A stretch of 64,000 bases of DNA, from assembly GCF_014837035.1 (NCBI RefSeq), contig NZ_JACSPS010000001.1, positions 304,374 to 368,373 on the forward strand, given 5' to 3'. Positions 7,669 to 16,144 of the stretch are shown in pieces. Made by a program: the position numbers and the translations under genes. The first letter of the stretch is position 1. Every line of letters starts with the position of its first letter. Source of the stretch: Kaistella pullorum. GTDB taxonomy: Bacteria; Bacteroidota; Bacteroidia; Flavobacteriales; Weeksellaceae. A model generated the notes under the pieces. The model was not told the DNA's origin and made no database searches. It saw only the letters and a list, made by a program, of their open reading frames with translations.

Positions 7669-9000
7669 TTAAACTACAAAAAGCAGCCTTTCGCCAAATT
7701 TCTCCGGTTTTACTTCACCGTTCTCATAAGCCAGGTTTCCGTTGACAAAGGTGTGCGTCACTTCTGAGTGCAGTTTCATGCCTTCCAGCGGGCTCCAGCC
7801 ACACTTATAAAGCATGTTGTCTTTAGCAACTGTCCATTCCGACTGATCATCCACCAAAACCAGATCTGCCTTATAACCTTCGCGTATAAAGCCTCGCTTT
7901 TCGATCCTGAAAAGTATTGCCGGGTTGTGGCACATTTTCTCCACAATCTTTTCAATTGAAATCTTGCCGCTGCGGAAATTCTCCAGCATCACCGGCAGTG
8001 AATGCTGCACGAGCGGACCTCCGGAAGGTGCCTTTGTGTAAACATTTTCCTTTTCCTCCATTGTATGCGGTGCGTGGTCAGTAGCAATAACGTCGATCCT
8101 GTCGTCCAGAAGTGCATCCCACAGACCCTGACGGTCAGCCCTTGTTTTAACCGCAGGATTCCACTTGATCAGGGTTCCTTTGGATTCGTAATCTTTGTTT
8201 GTAAATGTAAGGTGATGCACGCAGACTTCAGCAGTAATCTTTTTTTCACTGAGCGGAATATCATTTCTGAAAAGTGAGGTCTCCTTTGCGGTAGACACAT
8301 GGAAAACATGAAGTCTGGCACCGGTCTTTTCAGCCAGCTCCACCGCTTTTGATGAGGAGATATAACAGGCTGCCTCGCTTCTGATAAGGTGATGAAATTC
8401 CATAGGTATATCGTCGCCATACTGCGCGCGGTACATTTCGGTATTCTTCCGGATCGTGGCCTCATCTTCGCAGTGAACAGCAATCAGCATTTTGGTATTG
8501 CTGAAGATATTTTCCAGAGTTTCAGGATTGTCAACAAGCATATTTCCGGTAGAGGAACCCAGGAAAAGTTTGATGCCAGCCACATTGCGCGGATTGGTTT
8601 TCAGCACTTCCTCCAGATTGTCGTTGGTACCGCCCATCATAAAGGAATAATTGGCAAATGATTTCTGGGCTGCAATCTGATATTTATCCTCCAATAAATC
8701 CTGAGTTACCGCATTGGGCACCGTGTTGGGCTGCTCAATAAAACTTGTCACTCCACCTGCAACTGCCGCACGGGACTCACTTTCAATATCTCCTTTATGT
8801 GTAAGACCGGGTTCGCGGAAATGGACCTGGTCATCAATCACACCGGGCAGCAGATATTTTCCTTCAGCGTCTATTACCCGGTCTGCATCAGCAACTATAT
8901 CTTTACCGATCGTATGTATCAGGTCATTTTCGATGAGCAGGTCACTCTCTACGATTTGGTTTTCATTGACGATCCGGGCGTTTTTTATAAGGATTTTCAT
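7669..9000 (-). CDS. pyrC: Dihydroorotase
   Basis: A 443-residue amidohydrolase that cyclises N-carbamoyl-aspartate to dihydroorotate in pyrimidine synthesis. The metal-binding start of the barrel reads PGVIDDQVHFREPGLTHKGD (52-71). Most class I dihydroorotases have HxH here; this protein has QxH, a substitution I associate with the Bacteroidota branch. Further family motifs are EQPNTVPN, the metal-ligand histidines in HVFH and VCVHH, and ATDHAPH near residue 306. It is transcribed alone. The upstream gap holds the 21-bp array. Confidence in the family is high; activity with the Gln substitution is inferred from the rest of the site being intact. Confidence 0.93.
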   Translation of the reverse strand: MKILIKNARIVNENQIVESDLLIENDLIHTIGKDIVADADRVIDAEGKYLLPGVIDDQVHFREPGLTHKGDIESESRAAVAGGVTSFIEQPNTVPNAVTQDLLEDKYQIAAQKSFANYSFMMGGTNDNLEEVLKTNPRNVAGIKLFLGSSTGNMLVDNPETLENIFSNTKMLIAVHCEDEATIRKNTEMYRAQYGDDIPMEFHHLIRSEAACYISSSKAVELAEKTGARLHVFHVSTAKETSLFRNDIPLSEKKITAEVCVHHLTFTNKDYESKGTLIKWNPAVKTRADRQGLWDALLDDRIDVIATDHAPHTMEEKENVYTKAPSGGPLVQHSLPVMLENFRSGKISIEKIVEKMCHNPAILFRIEKRGFIREGYKADLVLVDDQSEWTVAKDNMLYKCGWSPLEGMKLHSEVTHTFVNGNLAYENGEVKPEKFGERLLFVV

Positions 9001-9120
9001 GGTTGTATTTAAATTTTTCGAAGCGTAAATTTAAGTTATTCGAAACACTTTTTTAGGCTAAATAAGCCTTGAAGGCAGGTTACAATTAAAGCGTCGCTTT
9101 TACGGACGGATGGTCAGATT

Positions 9121-9330
9121 GTCTCCATCGATTCGGTCTCAAACCGAAATCTTCCGGCACATAACCGCAAACTTGACGTTCCGAACCTAAAATTTGGGGT
9201 TCTGAGCCCCAATTTTGAGGCTGGAAGCCGCAAAAATGAAGTCTTTGGCCGCATCGATGGGGTCTAAAACCGCAAACATGCGCTCTTCAACCGCAAATTT
9301 GAAGTAGCGAAAGCCAAACTTGCCGCTCAT
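9121..9330. repeat. Degenerate 21-bp periodic array, about ten units
   Basis: Cut every 21 bases from 9121, the sequence gives ten aligned units. The best conserved are at 9163, 9184, 9205, 9226, 9268 and 9289, for example aaccgcaaatttgaagtagcg, aaccgcaaacatgcgctcttc and agccccaattttgaggctgga. A rough consensus is AACCGCAAATTTGAAGTCTT. Unit cores such as CCCCAATTTTGAGG and CCTAAAATTTGGGG have dyad symmetry. Twenty-one bp is two helical turns, so all cores face the same side of the DNA. No open frame covers it. It fills the divergent gap between pyrC (minus) and the flippase gene (plus). Confidence 0.75.
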
Positions 9331-9364
9331 CCAAGCTTCATTTCGCAGGTTTTAATTAAAACGA

Positions 9365-9372
9365 TACATTTG
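9365..9372 (+). promoter_or_regulatory. -7 promoter box for the flippase operon
   Basis: TACATTTG matches the Bacteroidota -7 consensus TAnnTTTG exactly and is followed by C as often seen. It lies 15 bp before the TTG I use as start (9388). No clear -33 TTG is present. Confidence 0.55.
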
Positions 9373-9387
9373 CACAAAATTCAGGAT

Positions 9388-10845
9388 TTGTATAAGAAAT
9401 TGCTGGGACAAACTGCACTTTACGGACTTACGACCGTGGTGATCCGTCTTTTTCCCTTCATCATCAACCCTTATATCACCGATGCTTTCGGGCCGGAAGC
9501 CTATGCGCCGTTCGCTGATTTCTATTCGGTGGCAGGTGTGATCGCGGTTTTGCTGACGCACGGCATGGAGACCACATTCTTCCGATTCGCACTCGATGAA
9601 AAAAATGACCGCAAACTGATCTCAACAGCATTCTTCAGCGTGCTGGTTGCGACCTTGATTTTTCTCGCATTCTCACTAACTTTCAGGACAGAACTTGCCA
9701 TTGCATTCAAGACGCCGACACAGGTCAATCTGCTCACCATCCTGGTGCTGATCCTGTCCCTCGACGCGTTTTCCGCAATGCCTTTTGTGATGCTCCGAAA
9801 GAATGAAAGACCGCTTAAATACGCCTCCGTAAAGATTGCAAACGGAGTCATTAATTTTGTTCTGGTTGTATTTTTCCTTCAAATATTGCCGCGGCTGGAT
9901 GACGGTATCATGGGTTATAAGTACAATCCTTCTTTCGGCATTGGTTACGTCTTTGTGGCGAATCTGGTGGCAAGTGCAGTTACTTTTTTACTTTTATTTA
10001 AAGACATCTTCGTGGCCAAATTCCGCTATTTCTCGTGGGAACTTTGGCGCAGAATGCTGAAATATTCATGGCCGATTACAATTGCCGGGCTGGCCGGCAT
10101 CATTAATGAAACACTGGACCGCCAGTTTCTGAAATTCCTGTTACCTGACGAAATTGCAAGGCACGAACTCGGCGTTTATGGTGCTGTGGCGAAGCTTGTG
10201 ACTTTCGTGGTGCTCTTCCGTCAGGCTTATGTACTGGGAATTGAACCATTTTTCTTCAGCCATTCAAAAAATGAAAACGCCGGGAAAACCTACGCAAAAC
10301 TGATGGATGTTTTCATTGCGGTGAATTGCCTGATCGTGCTTTTCCTGTGTGTAAACCTCGACTGGATATCGAAATTCTACCTTAACAATCCAGAATATTA
10401 CGAAGGCATCGGCATTTTGCCCATTCTGTTTTTTGCCAGCCTCTTCCTGGGTATTTATCTTAATCTTTCGGTCTGGTATAAACTGGCCGATAAAACGTTG
10501 GTTGGCGCCTACATTTCGGTCCTGGGTGCAGCTGTGACGATTGCCGTGAACTTTTATTTCATTCCGAGATACGGTTATTGGGCTTCGGCATGGGCAACTT
10601 TAGCTTCGTATTTTATGATGATGCTGGTTTCGTATGTTTGGGGCCAAAGAAAACACCCGATTCCTTATAATGTGTTCAATAACGTAGTCATCATCCTGCT
10701 CACAATGATATTTTCGCTGGTGATTTACCAGAATTTCAGGAGCGAAATTTGGCTCGGCAACTTAATATTTATAGTTTTAGCCGCGATTTTAATTATAGTT
10801 CAAAAACTAATACCCGAAAGTCTTCTTCAAAAAATTAAAAGATAG
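9388..10845 (+). CDS. Polysaccharide/oligosaccharide flippase (Wzx-like, MVF superfamily)
   Basis: A 485-residue polytopic membrane protein with about 12-14 hydrophobic helices, starting [20 protein letters not shown]. It resembles the Wzx/MATE-like exporters that flip lipid-linked oligosaccharides across the inner membrane. The frame is open from a TTG at 9370, but that TTG is inside the TACATTTG promoter box, so I use the next in-frame TTG at 9388, which gives the usual family N-terminus; there is no nearby ATG. It ends 1 bp before dut. The window's polysaccharide operon (37343-46596) lacks a flippase, so this could serve it, but that is speculation. Confidence 0.8.
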   Translation: MYKKLLGQTALYGLTTVVIRLFPFIINPYITDAFGPEAYAPFADFYSVAGVIAVLLTHGMETTFFRFALDEKNDRKLISTAFFSVLVATLIFLAFSLTFRTELAIAFKTPTQVNLLTILVLILSLDAFSAMPFVMLRKNERPLKYASVKIANGVINFVLVVFFLQILPRLDDGIMGYKYNPSFGIGYVFVANLVASAVTFLLLFKDIFVAKFRYFSWELWRRMLKYSWPITIAGLAGIINETLDRQFLKFLLPDEIARHELGVYGAVAKLVTFVVLFRQAYVLGIEPFFFSHSKNENAGKTYAKLMDVFIAVNCLIVLFLCVNLDWISKFYLNNPEYYEGIGILPILFFASLFLGIYLNLSVWYKLADKTLVGAYISVLGAAVTIAVNFYFIPRYGYWASAWATLASYFMMMLVSYVWGQRKHPIPYNVFNNVVIILLTMIFSLVIYQNFRSEIWLGNLIFIVLAAILIIVQKLIPESLLQKIKR

Positions 10846-10846
10846 A

Positions 10847-11284
10847 ATGAATATAAAAGTTATCAATAAATCCAGACATCCGCTGCCGAAATACCAGACA
10901 GAACTTTCAGCCGGCATGGACCTGTATGCCAATATTGACGAAAGCCTCACGCTGAAACCACTCGAAAGAAAACTCATTCCTACAGGCTTATTCCTTGAAT
11001 TACCCGCAGGTTTCGAGGCGCAGGTAAGACCCAGAAGCGGACTCGCAGTGAAAAACGGAATCACCGTGCTGAATGCACCGGGAACCATCGATGCAGATTA
11101 CCGCGGGGAAATCGGTGTCATTCTGGTCAATTTATCTTCAGAGAATTTTATCATTAATGATGGCGACAGAATCGCACAGATGGTCATTGCCCGACACGAA
11201 ACCATTACCTGGCAGGAAACTGCAGAACTTATCGAAACTTCGCGTGGCGAAGGCGGTTTCGGCAGCACTTCAAACAATATATAA
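10847..11284 (+). CDS. dut: dUTP diphosphatase
   Basis: A 145-residue trimeric dUTPase that hydrolyses dUTP to dUMP and pyrophosphate, keeping uracil out of DNA and feeding dTMP synthesis. All five family motifs are visible: SAGMDLYA (21-28), RPRSGLA (61-67), [15 protein letters not shown] (about 78-92), GDRIAQMVI (106-114) and the C-terminal phosphate-binding arm [10 protein letters not shown]. The ATG follows the flippase stop by one base, implying cotranscription. Length is normal. Confidence 0.96.
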   Translation: MNIKVINKSRHPLPKYQTELSAGMDLYANIDESLTLKPLERKLIPTGLFLELPAGFEAQVRPRSGLAVKNGITVLNAPGTIDADYRGEIGVILVNLSSENFIINDGDRIAQMVIARHETITWQETAELIETSRGEGGFGSTSNNI

Positions 11285-11295
11285 AATAAAGAAAC

Positions 11296-11309
11296 CACGC
11301 AGCTGCGTG
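11296..11309. other. 14-bp perfect palindrome between dut and the nucleotidyltransferase
   Basis: CACGCAGCTGCGTG, 11 bp after the dut stop and 19 bp before the next start. It could be an operator-like site or a weak hairpin; there is no T-tract. Confidence 0.35.
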
Positions 11310-11328
11310 CAAAATAATTAAGACAAAT

Positions 11329-12348
11329 ATGAAAATCATCGTTCCAATGGCGGGCCGCGGCTCCAGACTAAGACCTCACACACTCACCGTTCCTAAACCA
11401 CTGATCCCTATTGCGGGCAAACCCATCGTGCAGCGGCTGGTAGAAGACATCGCGAAAGTTGCAGGTGAAAAAATAGAGGAAATTGCTTTCATTATCGGCG
11501 ATTTCGGGCCGGAAGTAGAAGCTTCGCTAATCGGAATTGCTGAATCGCTTGGCGCCAAAGGCAGCGTCTACACTCAGGATGAACCGCTAGGAACAGCGCA
11601 CGCTATAAAATGTGCGGAAGCCTCGATGCAGGGCGATGTGGTGGTAGCATTTGCCGATACTCTTTTCAAAGCTGATTTTGCGCTGGATAAAAATTCAGAC
11701 GGCGTGATCTGGGTGAAAAAAGTGGAGGATCCATCGGCTTTCGGGGTGGTGAAACTGGATGATTATGGTTTTATCACAGATTTTGTTGAAAAGCCACAGA
11801 CGTTTGTATCTGATCTCGCGATCATTGGGATTTATTATTTCAACTCCGCCGAAAAGCTGATGGATGAGATCAATTACATCATGAGCAATGACATCAAGCA
11901 AGGCGGCGAGTTCCAACTGACGACCGCGCTTGAAAACCTCAGACAGAAAGGCGGAAAATTCTCCCTCGGAAAGGTGGATGACTGGATGGATTGCGGGAAC
12001 AAGAACGCCACGGTAGAGACGAACGGCAAAGTGTTGCAATATGAAAAAGATAACGTGGCGAATTATCCCGCGTCGGCCAAAATAGAGAACTGCCTTATCA
12101 TTCCGCCGTGTTTCATCGGCGAAAATGTGGAGATTTCAAATTCTAAAATCGGCCCGTGCGTATCCATTGGCAACAACACGAAGATCATCAATTCAAACAT
12201 CGATCATTCACTCATTCAGGAAAATACGCTGATTGACCACGGCAATCTAAGCAACTCGATGATCGGGAATTCTGCGCAGTACTTCGGGGTGGCCCGTGAG
12301 ATTTCACTTGGCGATTATTCGGTGCTCGACTTCCTTTCTAAAAGCTAA
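11329..12348 (+). CDS. Sugar-phosphate nucleotidyltransferase with left-handed beta-helix tail
   Basis: A 339-residue protein. The N-terminal nucleotidyltransferase domain (residues 1 to about 235) opens with MAGRGSRLRPHTLTVPKPLI (7-26), the nucleotide-binding signature of enzymes joining a sugar-1-phosphate to an NTP, and contains the sugar/metal segments FADTLF and DDWMDCGN. Residues about 250-310 show hexapeptide-repeat spacing (ENCLII, ENVEIS, NSKIGP, NNTKII), a left-handed beta-helix. It resembles glucose-1-phosphate thymidylyl- or uridylyltransferases, but the sugar and nucleotide cannot be fixed from sequence. It follows dut by 44 bp. Confidence 0.85.
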   Translation: MKIIVPMAGRGSRLRPHTLTVPKPLIPIAGKPIVQRLVEDIAKVAGEKIEEIAFIIGDFGPEVEASLIGIAESLGAKGSVYTQDEPLGTAHAIKCAEASMQGDVVVAFADTLFKADFALDKNSDGVIWVKKVEDPSAFGVVKLDDYGFITDFVEKPQTFVSDLAIIGIYYFNSAEKLMDEINYIMSNDIKQGGEFQLTTALENLRQKGGKFSLGKVDDWMDCGNKNATVETNGKVLQYEKDNVANYPASAKIENCLIIPPCFIGENVEISNSKIGPCVSIGNNTKIINSNIDHSLIQENTLIDHGNLSNSMIGNSAQYFGVAREISLGDYSVLDFLSKS

Positions 12349-12449
12349 ATTCAGCCTGAAAATGTCTTTTGGCGTAAAGTGTGCGGTAAAACATTAGGCA
12401 GCGTTTGCCGTTATTAAAAATTCAACACTACCAAAAAAAGATACTGATT

Positions 12450-13238
12450 ATGAAAAATTATATCATCCTTCTACTCCTTTCGTTTGCAATAGTCTCTTGC
12501 AAAACTGCCACTGCGAAGCCCGAAAAGCCAATTGCCGTACCTGTTGCGAACGCAGCGTTTTTCCGGGAAATCTCGAAGAAACCTGATTTCGATCAGGTGA
12601 AAATCAGCTCGCGGGTTGATGTAGAAACAGGTGCATTCATCCCAACACTTGATGCGACAATCTACATTGAAGATGGCCAAAAAGTTTGGATGAATATGAT
12701 CGCCGTGTTCCTGAATGTGGGCCGCGGAATCGCAACACCAAACGGAATCCAGGGTTATGAGAAATGGAATAAAACATACATTGAGTCCGATTTTTCTTAT
12801 CTGAACAAGATGCTGAATGTAGATTTCATCGACTTTGCGGCGCTGCAAAACCTTTTGCTCGGACGTACTTTCATTCCTGTTCAGGAGAAAGATTTCAGTT
12901 TCAGTCAGTCCGTGCAGGGATACAGGCTCAATTCTACAAAGAACATTCGCTTCGGGAGCAATGGCAACCAAGCTGATTACGCGGTAGCTTTGCAGTATTC
13001 TCCGACTTTTGATCTGATGAATGTGGTTTTGACGGATGTAAAATCTTCGGACAGGCTTGAGGTTTCTTACAGCAACTGGGTAAATTTCGAAAATATGCGT
13101 TTGCCTAAAAACGTTAAAATAAATATAAAGGGCCAGAAAACGAGCCAGATTGCGCTTGAAAACACGAAATTTGAAGGCTCGAAAATGGCGACACCGTACT
13201 CGGTGCCGGCTAACTATACGAAAACTGAGATCAAATGA
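12450..13238 (+). CDS. DUF4292 lipoprotein
   Basis: A 262-residue predicted lipoprotein. The true start is the ATG at 12450, which gives a signal peptide MKNYIILLLLSFAIVSCKT with the lipobox cysteine at residue 17; the frame extends further upstream only from a TTG. The mature part resembles DUF4292, a Bacteroidota family with a LolA/LppX-like curved beta-sheet look, of unproven function. It overlaps the next gene by 4 bp (ATGA), so it is translationally coupled to the EnvC-like factor, which suggests a role in cell-envelope maintenance. Confidence 0.82.
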   Translation: MKNYIILLLLSFAIVSCKTATAKPEKPIAVPVANAAFFREISKKPDFDQVKISSRVDVETGAFIPTLDATIYIEDGQKVWMNMIAVFLNVGRGIATPNGIQGYEKWNKTYIESDFSYLNKMLNVDFIDFAALQNLLLGRTFIPVQEKDFSFSQSVQGYRLNSTKNIRFGSNGNQADYAVALQYSPTFDLMNVVLTDVKSSDRLEVSYSNWVNFENMRLPKNVKINIKGQKTSQIALENTKFEGSKMATPYSVPANYTKTEIK

Positions 13239-14818
13239 TAAGGAAAATAAGCTTTTTTATAGGGATTTTTTTGTTCGGAATTTTATTTTCTCAAAAAAAG
13301 GAACAATTACAAAAGCAGAATGCAGAACTGAAAAAACAAATTGCGGCGATCAACTCAAACCTGGCCAAAACCCAGCAGCAGTCGAAACTTTCGGTAGCTT
13401 ATCTCAATGACGTTCAGAAAAAAATCCAGTTACGCGAAAAAGTTTATTCAAACACTCAAAAAGAAAAGAGGCTGATCGAAGACGACATCTACCTGCGTCA
13501 GCTTGAGATCAACCGCCAAAACCGTGAACTCGCCGTTTTAAGAAAAAACTATGCGGAAGTTTTGGTGAAAGCTTATAAAAACAAAGGCGTTCAGAACAAA
13601 GTCACCTTTATTCTTTCCGCTAAAAACCTGGGCGAAGCGCTGCGCCGCATCCAGTACCTGAAAGATTATTCTGATTATCAGGATAAAAAAGCTGCTGAAA
13701 TCTCCGAAGCCGCCCGGAAACTCCTGGCCAATATTGAGGCCAAACAACGGTCTGTGAAAGACAAAGAAACCATTTTGACAAACCAGCAAAAGGAGTTGCA
13801 AACCATCGCAGTAGAGAAAAAGCAAAAGGAAAAACTGCTTGAAGACTTTAAGAAAAACGAAGCGCAACTCACCGCCGAACTTCGCCAAAAGCAAACCGAA
13901 TCTAAAAAACTTGAAGGTCAGATCCGTTCCATAATCGCGGAAGAAATCCGTATTGCGAAAGCTAAAGAAGAAGAGCGCAAAAAAGCGGAAGCCGAGAAAA
14001 TACGTCAGGCCAAGATTGCTGCAGACCGCGAAAAAGCCCGCATCGACGCTGAAAACAAAGCACGAATGGAAGCGTTGGCACTCGAGAAAAAACGAGCTGA
14101 CGAAGAAGCAAAACGCCTCAAAGACATCGCTGTTAAAAAAGCTGCCGAAGAGGAAGAACGGTCTAAGATCGCCGCCGCTGCGGATCTGAAAAAAGCGGAT
14201 GATGCCAAGAAAGCGGCAGATGCTGAACGCGCCGAAGCAAGACGAGCCGCAGCTGCACGGGATGCCGCGATAGCCGCTGCCAATGCTAGAGCCGCTGCAG
14301 ACAAGGCCGCAGACGCCCGGGCTGCAGAAGCCTCACTTGCAAAAAAGAATGAGGAACAGAAAAAAGCCGCTGAAACGCGTGCGATGACCAACTATGGAGT
14401 GAGCAGCGCCGTAGGAAACAATTTCGCGGCGAACCGCGGGAAGATGGGGATGCCGGCGTACGGCACCATCACGCACCGTTTTGGGCGCCAGCCGCATCCG
14501 GTGTTCAAAAATATTATTGAAGAAAACAACGGGATCAAAATAGCCGTAGCAAAAGGGACCGTAGCCAAATGTGTAGCGCCGGGAACCGTCTCGCGTGTGG
14601 TAGTTTCAGGTGACGGCTCTAAGATGGTATTCGTAAAACACGGCGATTATTTCACGATCTACGCAAACCTTTCAAACGCCATGGTTTCGGCCAACCAACA
14701 GGTTTCAGCCGGTACCTCAATTGGCGCTGTGGGTGCGGATTTCGATGGAACTTACACCCTCGATTTCCAGATCTGGAACGGTACCAATCCGGTGGATCCG
14801 CTCGGTTGGGTGAATTAA
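13235..14818 (+). CDS. EnvC-like murein hydrolase activator (degenerate M23/LytM domain)
   Basis: A 527-residue exported protein with a signal peptide (residues 1-19), a long coiled coil (about 20-240), a Lys/Ala/Glu-rich helical stretch (about 240-390), and a C-terminal LytM fold (about 400-527). Active M23 peptidases bind zinc through HxGxD and HxH motifs. Here the corresponding places read NNGIKI, YANL and LDFQIW, so the ligands are missing. That is the pattern of EnvC-type proteins, which activate cell-wall amidases at division instead of cutting peptidoglycan. The Ala-rich part is unusually long. It is coupled to the DUF4292 gene upstream and followed by tatA. Confidence 0.87.
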   Translation: MIRKISFFIGIFLFGILFSQKKEQLQKQNAELKKQIAAINSNLAKTQQQSKLSVAYLNDVQKKIQLREKVYSNTQKEKRLIEDDIYLRQLEINRQNRELAVLRKNYAEVLVKAYKNKGVQNKVTFILSAKNLGEALRRIQYLKDYSDYQDKKAAEISEAARKLLANIEAKQRSVKDKETILTNQQKELQTIAVEKKQKEKLLEDFKKNEAQLTAELRQKQTESKKLEGQIRSIIAEEIRIAKAKEEERKKAEAEKIRQAKIAADREKARIDAENKARMEALALEKKRADEEAKRLKDIAVKKAAEEEERSKIAAAADLKKADDAKKAADAERAEARRAAAARDAAIAAANARAAADKAADARAAEASLAKKNEEQKKAAETRAMTNYGVSSAVGNNFAANRGKMGMPAYGTITHRFGRQPHPVFKNIIEENNGIKIAVAKGTVAKCVAPGTVSRVVVSGDGSKMVFVKHGDYFTIYANLSNAMVSANQQVSAGTSIGAVGADFDGTYTLDFQIWNGTNPVDPLGWVN

Positions 14819-14826
14819 AAAATAAC

Positions 14827-14834
14827 TAACTTTG
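14827..14834 (+). promoter_or_regulatory. -7 promoter box for tatA
   Basis: TAACTTTG matches TAnnTTTG, 20 bp before the tatA ATG and 8 bp after the stop of the EnvC-like gene. It suggests tatA and the genes behind it have their own promoter. Confidence 0.5.
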
Positions 14835-14854
14835 TAAAAAATTTATATAAAGTA

Positions 14855-15058
14855 ATGGAAGCACTTACCATATTAGCCCTTTCCTGGCAGCATTTGCTTA
14901 TCGTAGCCATCGTATTGCTCGTATTGTTTGGTGGCAGAAAAATCCCTGAGATGATGCGTGGTCTTGGATCCGGCATCAAAGAATTCAAAGATGCAGTGAA
15001 GGAGGACGAAAAAAAATCTCCCGAAGAACCAAAAAGCAATTCCACACCTTCGATTTAA
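14855..15058 (+). CDS. tatA: Twin-arginine translocase subunit TatA/TatE
   Basis: A 67-residue protein with the TatA layout: a short periplasmic N-terminus, one membrane helix (about 10-28), the hinge [20 protein letters not shown] with the conserved FGxxKxPE and amphipathic helix, and a charged tail. TatA oligomers form the passage for folded proteins with twin-arginine signals. No tatC is nearby; in this group tat genes are often split up. Confidence 0.94.
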   Translation: MEALTILALSWQHLLIVAIVLLVLFGGRKIPEMMRGLGSGIKEFKDAVKEDEKKSPEEPKSNSTPSI

Positions 15059-15068
15059 GCAACACACT

Positions 15069-15689
15069 ATGGGTTTTTCGGACCGTGCATGGACTATTTT
15101 CAACCAATCAATCGCAGATTACCATCTTACAGATGACGTAGATTGCGCTGCATCAAATCCATTTGAAAACGGTAGCCTTGAATGGCTTCTGTATGCAAAA
15201 AACTGGATTGATACCGTGCAGTGGCATCTGGAGGATATCATTCGGGACGAAAACATCGAACCCACTCAGGCACTCGCATTAAAAAGAAGAATTGATTCCT
15301 CTAATCAGCAGAGAACTGATTTGGTGGAATATATAGACAGCTGGTTTTACAGGAAATACCAAAACGTAAATGCAGCTGATGAGGCCAAGATCAACACGGA
15401 GACCCCAGCCTGGGCGGTTGACCGACTCTCCATTTTAGCACTGAAAGTCTTTCACATGTCGCTGGAAGCAAACAGGGATACGGCAAGTGAAGAGCACCGG
15501 AACAAATGCTCAGACAAACTTTCGGTACTGCTTGAACAGAAAAAAGACCTTACCGAAGCAATCGACCGGTTGCTGTTTGATATCGAAAACGGCCAGGTGA
15601 AGATGAGAGTTTATAAGCAAATGAAGATGTATAATGACGAAAGTCTGAATCCGGTTCTATATCAAAGAATAAAAAATGGCGAAGCCTAA
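15069..15689 (+). CDS. DUF4254 protein
   Basis: A 206-residue soluble, mostly helical protein without signal peptide, resembling the Bacteroidota DUF4254 family (start MGFSDRAWTIFNQSIADYH, core NPFENGSLEWLLYAKNWIDT). Function unknown. It starts 10 bp after tatA and overlaps the next gene by 14 bp, so it belongs to a tatA-DUF4254-lipoprotein unit. In related genomes such proteins are often beside glycosyltransferase genes, but none is adjacent here. Confidence 0.85.
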   Translation: MGFSDRAWTIFNQSIADYHLTDDVDCAASNPFENGSLEWLLYAKNWIDTVQWHLEDIIRDENIEPTQALALKRRIDSSNQQRTDLVEYIDSWFYRKYQNVNAADEAKINTETPAWAVDRLSILALKVFHMSLEANRDTASEEHRNKCSDKLSVLLEQKKDLTEAIDRLLFDIENGQVKMRVYKQMKMYNDESLNPVLYQRIKNGEA

Positions 15690-16128
15690 ATGTTACTACT
15701 TTTTACTATTCTTTATTATATCGTGCTCGGCTGAAAAAATTAATCTTTCACCCACGGGCGATACGCTATTGGGAAACAATAGTGCCTATGTGCCGTTGGA
15801 AGGTCAGAAAAACCTTGTGCTCTATTCTTCTGAAATCACCAACCTGATCAGCTCATTCCCAAAGTTCAGAAATGACGCGGTAAATCTTGAGGTGAAAAAC
15901 CTAAAATCGCATCTGCGCGATTATGTGGATGCGATGAAGAACTTCAACCAGTTTGAAACCGCAAAATCTTATGCCCGTTTCGAACGTTCCTACAAAAAAC
16001 TCCAGAAGCTCCGCAAGTTCCTGAACAAGGACGAAGATGAAGTGCTGAACCGCTATCTGGTTCGTATTAAAATCAACATGAACCACCTTCAGACCAATCT
16101 GCCAAAGGATTCACTATCTTTGCCTTAA
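15676..16128 (+). CDS. Small lipoprotein, unknown
   Basis: A 150-residue protein with a lipoprotein signal (MAKPKCYYFLLFFIISCSAE; lipobox cysteine at 17) and a mature helical body rich in Lys and Leu with coiled-coil character (about 50-140). Its start overlaps the end of the DUF4254 gene by 14 bp, so translation is probably coupled. I do not recognise the family. Its last codons contain the likely promoter of ribA. Confidence 0.75.
   Translation: MAKPKCYYFLLFFIISCSAEKINLSPTGDTLLGNNSAYVPLEGQKNLVLYSSEITNLISSFPKFRNDAVNLEVKNLKSHLRDYVDAMKNFNQFETAKSYARFERSYKKLQKLRKFLNKDEDEVLNRYLVRIKINMNHLQTNLPKDSLSLP
16115..16122 (+). promoter_or_regulatory. -7 promoter box for ribA inside the upstream coding end
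   Basis: TATCTTTG matches TAnnTTTG and is followed by CC. It lies within the last codons of the lipoprotein gene, 22 bp before the ribA ATG. Confidence 0.5.
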
Positions 16129-16144
16129 ATAATTTAATTTTCCG

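Noticed and set aside
9121-9330. Possible CRISPR or coding repeat
   Set aside because: Units are contiguous without spacers and no open frame spans the array.
12405-12449. N-terminal extension of the DUF4292 protein from a TTG
   Set aside because: It would bury the lipoprotein signal 15 residues inside the protein.
14005-14391. 128-residue Ala/Ser-rich frame antisense to the EnvC-like gene
   Set aside because: A composition artefact of the Ala/Lys-rich coding strand; no independent start or context.
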